Source of the DNA: Porodaedalea pini
Lineage: Eukaryota; Basidiomycota; Agaricomycetes; Hymenochaetales; Hymenochaetaceae
DNA: 64,000 nucleotides
Direction: 5' to 3'
Assembly (NCBI GenBank): GCA_002794775.1
Contig: NBAY01000088.1
Location: 62,001 to 126,000, forward strand
Positions 59,864 to 64,000 of the stretch are shown one piece after another; within the stretch, counting starts at the first letter, position 1, and each line of letters begins with the position of its first letter. The notes beneath the pieces are model-generated. The model had not been told where the DNA came from and made no database searches. It was given only the letters and a program-made list of their open reading frames with translations. Position numbers and translations under genes: made by a program.

Positions 59864-62299
59864 ATGGATGCCAGGATAACATCAGGTCGAGACAACGAGG
59901 CCATAAATCTCGACTTCAGTTTGATGAGGTTCCCGTCTACAAGTACAAATTCAACGGCAAGTAATCTTCCTGGTCCTGGCCGTACGATTGGCGTCTTCTA
60001 CTCGTTCGTCGGAAGGCACATAGAAAATCAACTCGGACGGCTTGCAGAGAAACTTGGTAAAGGGCCTCGAATGACGGCGGTGCGGATCCGACGTCATCGC
60101 GCGAGGGCATTGCGATTTCCATCTGGAGATAGTAAGGAAATAACGAAATGCAACGCGAAGGCGGGGAAAGACTGCAAGAAGCTACTCGAATATGTTGCGT
60201 AAGTTCCCTAATAATCACCAAAAGAAAAAAATTTGAGCAGTGTACTTCAGATCGCATGTGGGATCGACACAAGTCCAAGCTCTAAATGAAATTACTTGTC
60301 TTGTGGTAGAGGATGAATTCGTTTGGGAAGTACTTCTCGCTATGGACGCAGAACGGGTCATAGGATCGCTACAGATATGGGATTTCCGGCGCAGGACCAA
60401 TTTCTCGTCCTCACTCTTAAGGAGCTCTCGCAAAGCTCTTTCATCTCTTGCCGACACAGAAATAAACTCTCTCGCCAAGGAGATGGAAGCCAAGATGCTT
60501 TCACAACACGAATGGCCGCATATCGAATTAAGCAGGTTCAAGAACTATCTGAAGTATGGTGATTTATTATCGACTTCAAAACTACATCTCAATCTATATT
60601 ATTTCTAGCGAGCCGGAACGAGCGTTCCTCGTCATTCGACATCTTCAGCGCTTTCTCGACAAACCTATATCGCACGATTATATCATTTCGCACATTTTCA
60701 AGGTCGATGGAACGATAAACTTTGACGTGGTCTCCTGCTCCCTTGAATGGCCCGGCATTGATCTGCTCGTATCGAAGTATTATAGATTCTTTTTAAGGTA
60801 TAGCAGCACCGCATGGCGCCTTCCATCCCACTGTCTGGCTTCTTTATTGGAATTCGTTCTGCGGTAAGTACTCCGAGTATGAGACTTGAAGCCCTTTTTG
60901 ATTCAATCTATTTCAGGCACCCAGATAAACTGCCTGAAGCAATAAGCTCTGAATTCTTTTCTTGGTTCGCATCTTCCGATACTGCCAATAATAGTGTCGA
61001 TAAGTTTCACATTTACCTCTCCTGGTGTCTTTTACACGGGATTGCAGTAGCAAATAACCTTCATGAAGTCCTCCAAGTCAATCTGGATCTTCTGCAGCAC
61101 ACATATCCTCATCCATCTGTAAAAGCTATTCTGCACAGAATCAGCGGTGCACCGGAGCTCCTTCTGCACAGCATAATCTCCGTTAGATATGGTCGCTTTG
61201 GCAGAAGCATCTCTGAGTACCTCGTCTACGATATCCCGAGGGTCGTCAACCCTGAAGAGCTGGAGAGCGCATGCAATCAACTGTCTCAGATTATCGACAG
61301 GTGCAGTCTTCAGATACATGCCTTACTCCTTTCCCTCTAATGAGTCTTTTCAGTGGGGATGTTTGGATGCGCGAGCGCGCTCTTCATGCCTTCAAGTACT
61401 TGCTCACCGTTGACATTTATTGTCACAGGGGGTCGAAGCTTGCCTTAATGAAGGCGCGCTTCGCTCATACAGAAGAATGCGCACGACTGATCGAAGATTT
61501 GAAGACGAGTTGTGCGCCTATCAAGGAGCTCCGCTACTCACGCTCACGACAAGTTCTTCGCCATTGTGATGCGGATGGTCATCTCCTTCATATATGCGTC
61601 CCTGAGATTGTAAGTCTTTATTGCATCGCGTCTATGGATAAAGGATTTTAATTTGCTCGTATGTAGCTCTGCGGTCGGCGTCTCGGACACTGTTGCGATG
61701 TACTCGAAGGAACAAAGCAGGTCCTGGAGTATAAATCGCAAGATGTACTTGAACTTCACTTAGCACGGGGTATAGCATTCCGCGCTGCTGGACATCATGC
61801 TATTCTCGCAGGGGTTACTACTGAAGGCAAACAAGCATACCTTGCCCGTCCGGTTAGCAAGAAAAATCACGAGGGCGACTATGTCGCGATCACCGAGAGC
61901 ACGAAGCCCGAAGATCTGCGTATGTTGGAGTATCAGTGTGTCCCCGGAAAGGCAAAAATGGTGGTCCCTTTGTATCTTGTCATATATGTACTGCGCTATG
62001 AACCGGAAACTTACTTGCGATGCGGTCGGCTCGTCCGCCTATCTTCTGATAAAGAATCCGGGTTTGATACGACAACCATATTCTCTTGGAAACCTTGGAT
62101 TACCACTAGCGAGGCGATGTCATTGCACGTCACAATTCAGGAGCCACGCAAAAACGAGATGCAGGGAACGGCTGTTCCAGAAGAGTGCGATGGTTCCGAA
62201 AACGGCTCAGGGGAAAAAGGTGTAATTTGTGTTGGGGATAAGGACTCGGAGACAATTGATGAAGATTGGGCGACTGCGCGGGAGAGTTTCTATGAGTAG
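59864..62299 (+). CDS. tandem family copy B, unrecognised 721-residue protein
   Basis: Apparently intact member of the array. Six exons: 59864-60198, 60251-60553, 60609-60863, 60917-61300, 61354-61609, 61667-62299; 2166 nt, 721 residues, no internal stop. Layout: a short N-terminal Ser/Thr-rich part; NQLGRLAEKLGKGPRMTAVR then a basic Lys-rich stretch; an all-helical middle (ALNEITCLVVEDEFVWEVLL, PERAFLVIRHLQRFLDKPIS, ALHAFKYLLTVDIYCHRGSK); and a C-terminal mixed domain (HCCDVLEGTKQVLEYKSQDV, AGVTTEGKQAYLARP, PLYLVIYVLRYEPETY) with an acidic tail. No signal peptide or membrane segment. Helical-repeat scaffold is my best guess for the middle; the function is unknown. All three copies point the same way. 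Confidence 0.75.
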
Positions 62300-63146
62300 C
62301 CTGCAAGTTATATTTCGTTGTTGATTATTTTTCTAGATTTTGTAAAGCATATGTATCACGGATACAATGAGGACGATCAATCGTATTGTGGGCAACTTTG
62401 AGTACCATCTATCAGAAGGATGTCGTGTGTTGGGCGAGCTTAGATCGCACGAGCCTCGGTTATACCAGTTCTACGGGTCTGCTGGGTGAACAAAGTGGTG
62501 TACGGTCGAAGTAGAAGCTAGAGAAAAGGAGCACCAAACGGTGAGATAGAAAGGCATGTTTACATAATCTATGTAGCACTCTTTTTTCGAGTTCTGACCA
62601 TGCATAATACGTGATGCGATATGATAAAAATTCCCCATGAATACCTATTTCGAGACTTCGACCTTGAAATGATGGACAAGCGCTAGGATAGGTAAAGCGA
62701 ATCCTATAGCATTATATCGTCCCCGTGTCATTGTACACCTTGAATTATTTACAGGCTAATGGGTATTGCACTTCTCAGCCCTCTTGAACTCTATTGCTAC
62801 TTCCTCTTCAAGGCGACGCAGCAAGAGTTCCTAAGTAGGTTTGAATCATCAGAGCATCTCCTGTACCGGTGACTTGGATGCTTCTTATGATAAACCTAAT
62901 ATTACTTCGAGCATCCTGTATACTTTCTCTGACTACGGCGATAAAGATAGCCAGTTGGTAAAATAGTGGCCTCTTAATGGCGCGCTGATACACCATGTTC
63001 ACTAACCCTTTTGTTCTATTCGTCGGCCACGCGAGCATCGTTGTCATAGGCGCTGTCCTAGGGCGTCTCCTTCAATCCTTAAAGTTGGTGTTCAAGTTAA
63101 CGCAATTCCCTCATATCGTTCCCTTTTCCTCGAACATTCGCTCTAC
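62300..63146. other. spacer between tandem copies B and C
   Basis: About 850 bp, AT-rich, with no convincing gene on either strand. Confidence 0.5.
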
Positions 63147-64000
63147 ATGGAATCTGATGACCATGGAGATACTAGCTCTGAAATCTACTGGGGCATTGCT
63201 TCTTGCCGTCATCGTTAAATACGAATGCTACTGCGGAGTATCTCTCAGGTCCCAGTCACACGCTCGACCTCTGGTATGACTTTGGCAGCAGGCACATCGA
63301 AATCCAGCTTGGTCACTTCGCGGGGAAACTTGGTAAAGGACCACGCAAGATGGCCCTCAAGGTCCGTCGTCGTCGCTTGGAGATGTCGGGTACCATATCC
63401 GAAATTTCCGGAAGTAGGAAGGCTTCAGCCAAGAAGGATAAGAAAATTAAGAAAGGCTGCAAGAAGTTGAGCAAATATGTTCAGCACGAGATTGTCCTTC
63501 ACTGATGAAGTACATCATTAACAGGTGCTTCAGGTCGGACATAATATCGACACGGATAGAAGCTCTGGATCAAGTCATCAATTTCGTGGTAGATGATCCG
63601 TTCGTTCGAAAGGTGCTTCTTGTCATGGACGCAAAAGGTGTCATATTTTCCCTACAGAGTCGAACTTCCTAGGTCTGGAACGACTTGCAGGCGACACTCC
63701 TCAGCACTTCTCGTAAAGCTCTCATCTCGTTGGCTGACATAGAAATACACTCTCTGACTCAGCGTATGGAACTCATGATGATCTTGCATTCAAAAGTGGC
63801 CTCTTGAGGAATTCAATTCATTCAGGAATTATCTGAAGTATAAAGCTCATCATCAGCTTTAGATAGCAAAGCACGAATGCGTTATATATATTATACCGCG
63901 ATCGACACCTTCAGCGGCATCTGTGCGCCCTCCGACTCCCGGCCACACATAGTAGGTGCCGCTATATGGTTCATGTTCCACACGATCTCTTCTTCAGGAA
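63147..64000 (+). pseudogene. tandem family copy C, decayed and cut by window end
   Basis: Starts ATG GAA TCT like its relatives (GDTSSEIYWGIA), but a one-base shift near 63205 moves the family sequence (SSLNTNATAEYLSGPSHTLD, HIEIQLGHFAGKLGKGPRKM) into another frame. After the first intron (about 63480-63533) exon 2 reads STRIEALDQVINFVVDD with TAG at about 63670 and TGA at about 63805. It is therefore probably non-functional, although the right-hand part lies outside the window. Confidence 0.65.

Overview
The window looks like chromosomal DNA of a basidiomycete fungus, probably an Agaricomycete. Host genes are split by many short introns (about 50-95 nt, GT-AG), a Zn2Cys6-type factor and a DUF6533-like membrane protein are present, and the mobile elements are of fungal type: a CACTA/Plavaka-like Tnp2 element, a Tad-like LINE, a Ty3 chromovirus, Ty1/copia, PIF/Harbinger, and TA-target MITEs. 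No rRNA, tRNA or CRISPR array was recognised by eye.

Layout. 1-5.0 kb: a Tnp2 transposase gene (+) converging on an accessory coiled-coil gene (-), both with in-frame TGA codons. 5.4-5.8 kb: solo Ty3 LTR with a GTAGG duplication. 6.3-12.55 kb: a degenerate Tad-like LINE (-), whose head lies within about 155 bp of the Rab11 start codon. 12.7-21.6 kb: host genes, namely Rab11 (+), a Zn2Cys6-like factor (+), an NmrA-like protein (+) and an amino-acid permease (-). Three of these models need 5-7 nt microexons to stay in frame. 22.8-23.6 kb: a decayed DUF6533-like gene. 24.1-39.7 kb: an element-rich block with two copies of an 850-bp near-perfect foldback element, a truncated copia, a full-length Ty3 chromovirus with CAAAC duplication, and an unrecognised ORF just downstream of the Ty3 insertion. 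42.5-49.2 kb: a secreted double-psi beta-barrel protein, a Ser/Thr/Pro/Gly repeat ORF, and a CBM21 protein carrying an RVxF motif (glycogen-targeting PP1 subunit type). 50.1-54.4 kb: an intact-looking PIF/Harbinger element with Myb/SANT and DDE genes that has captured a piece of an Ecm16/DHX37-like DEAH-box helicase gene. 54.9-56.7 kb: a TA-flanked MITE, another foldback and a solo copia LTR. 56.8-64.0 kb: a tandem array of three copies of an unrecognised multi-exon gene family (one with a TGA, one apparently intact, one decayed and cut by the window end).

The strongest cross-window pattern is the decay signature. Nearly every premature stop in the retroelements is TGA (one TAA), mostly where arginine CGA or glutamine CAA would be expected, and two catalytic Asp codons read as Asn through changes compatible with CpG to CpA. 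This fits C-to-T decay, probably at methylated CpG. Exon models for Rab11, NmrA-like, permease, double-psi barrel, PP1 subunit, both Harbinger genes and tandem copy B were joined by hand; each sums to a multiple of three with no internal stop.
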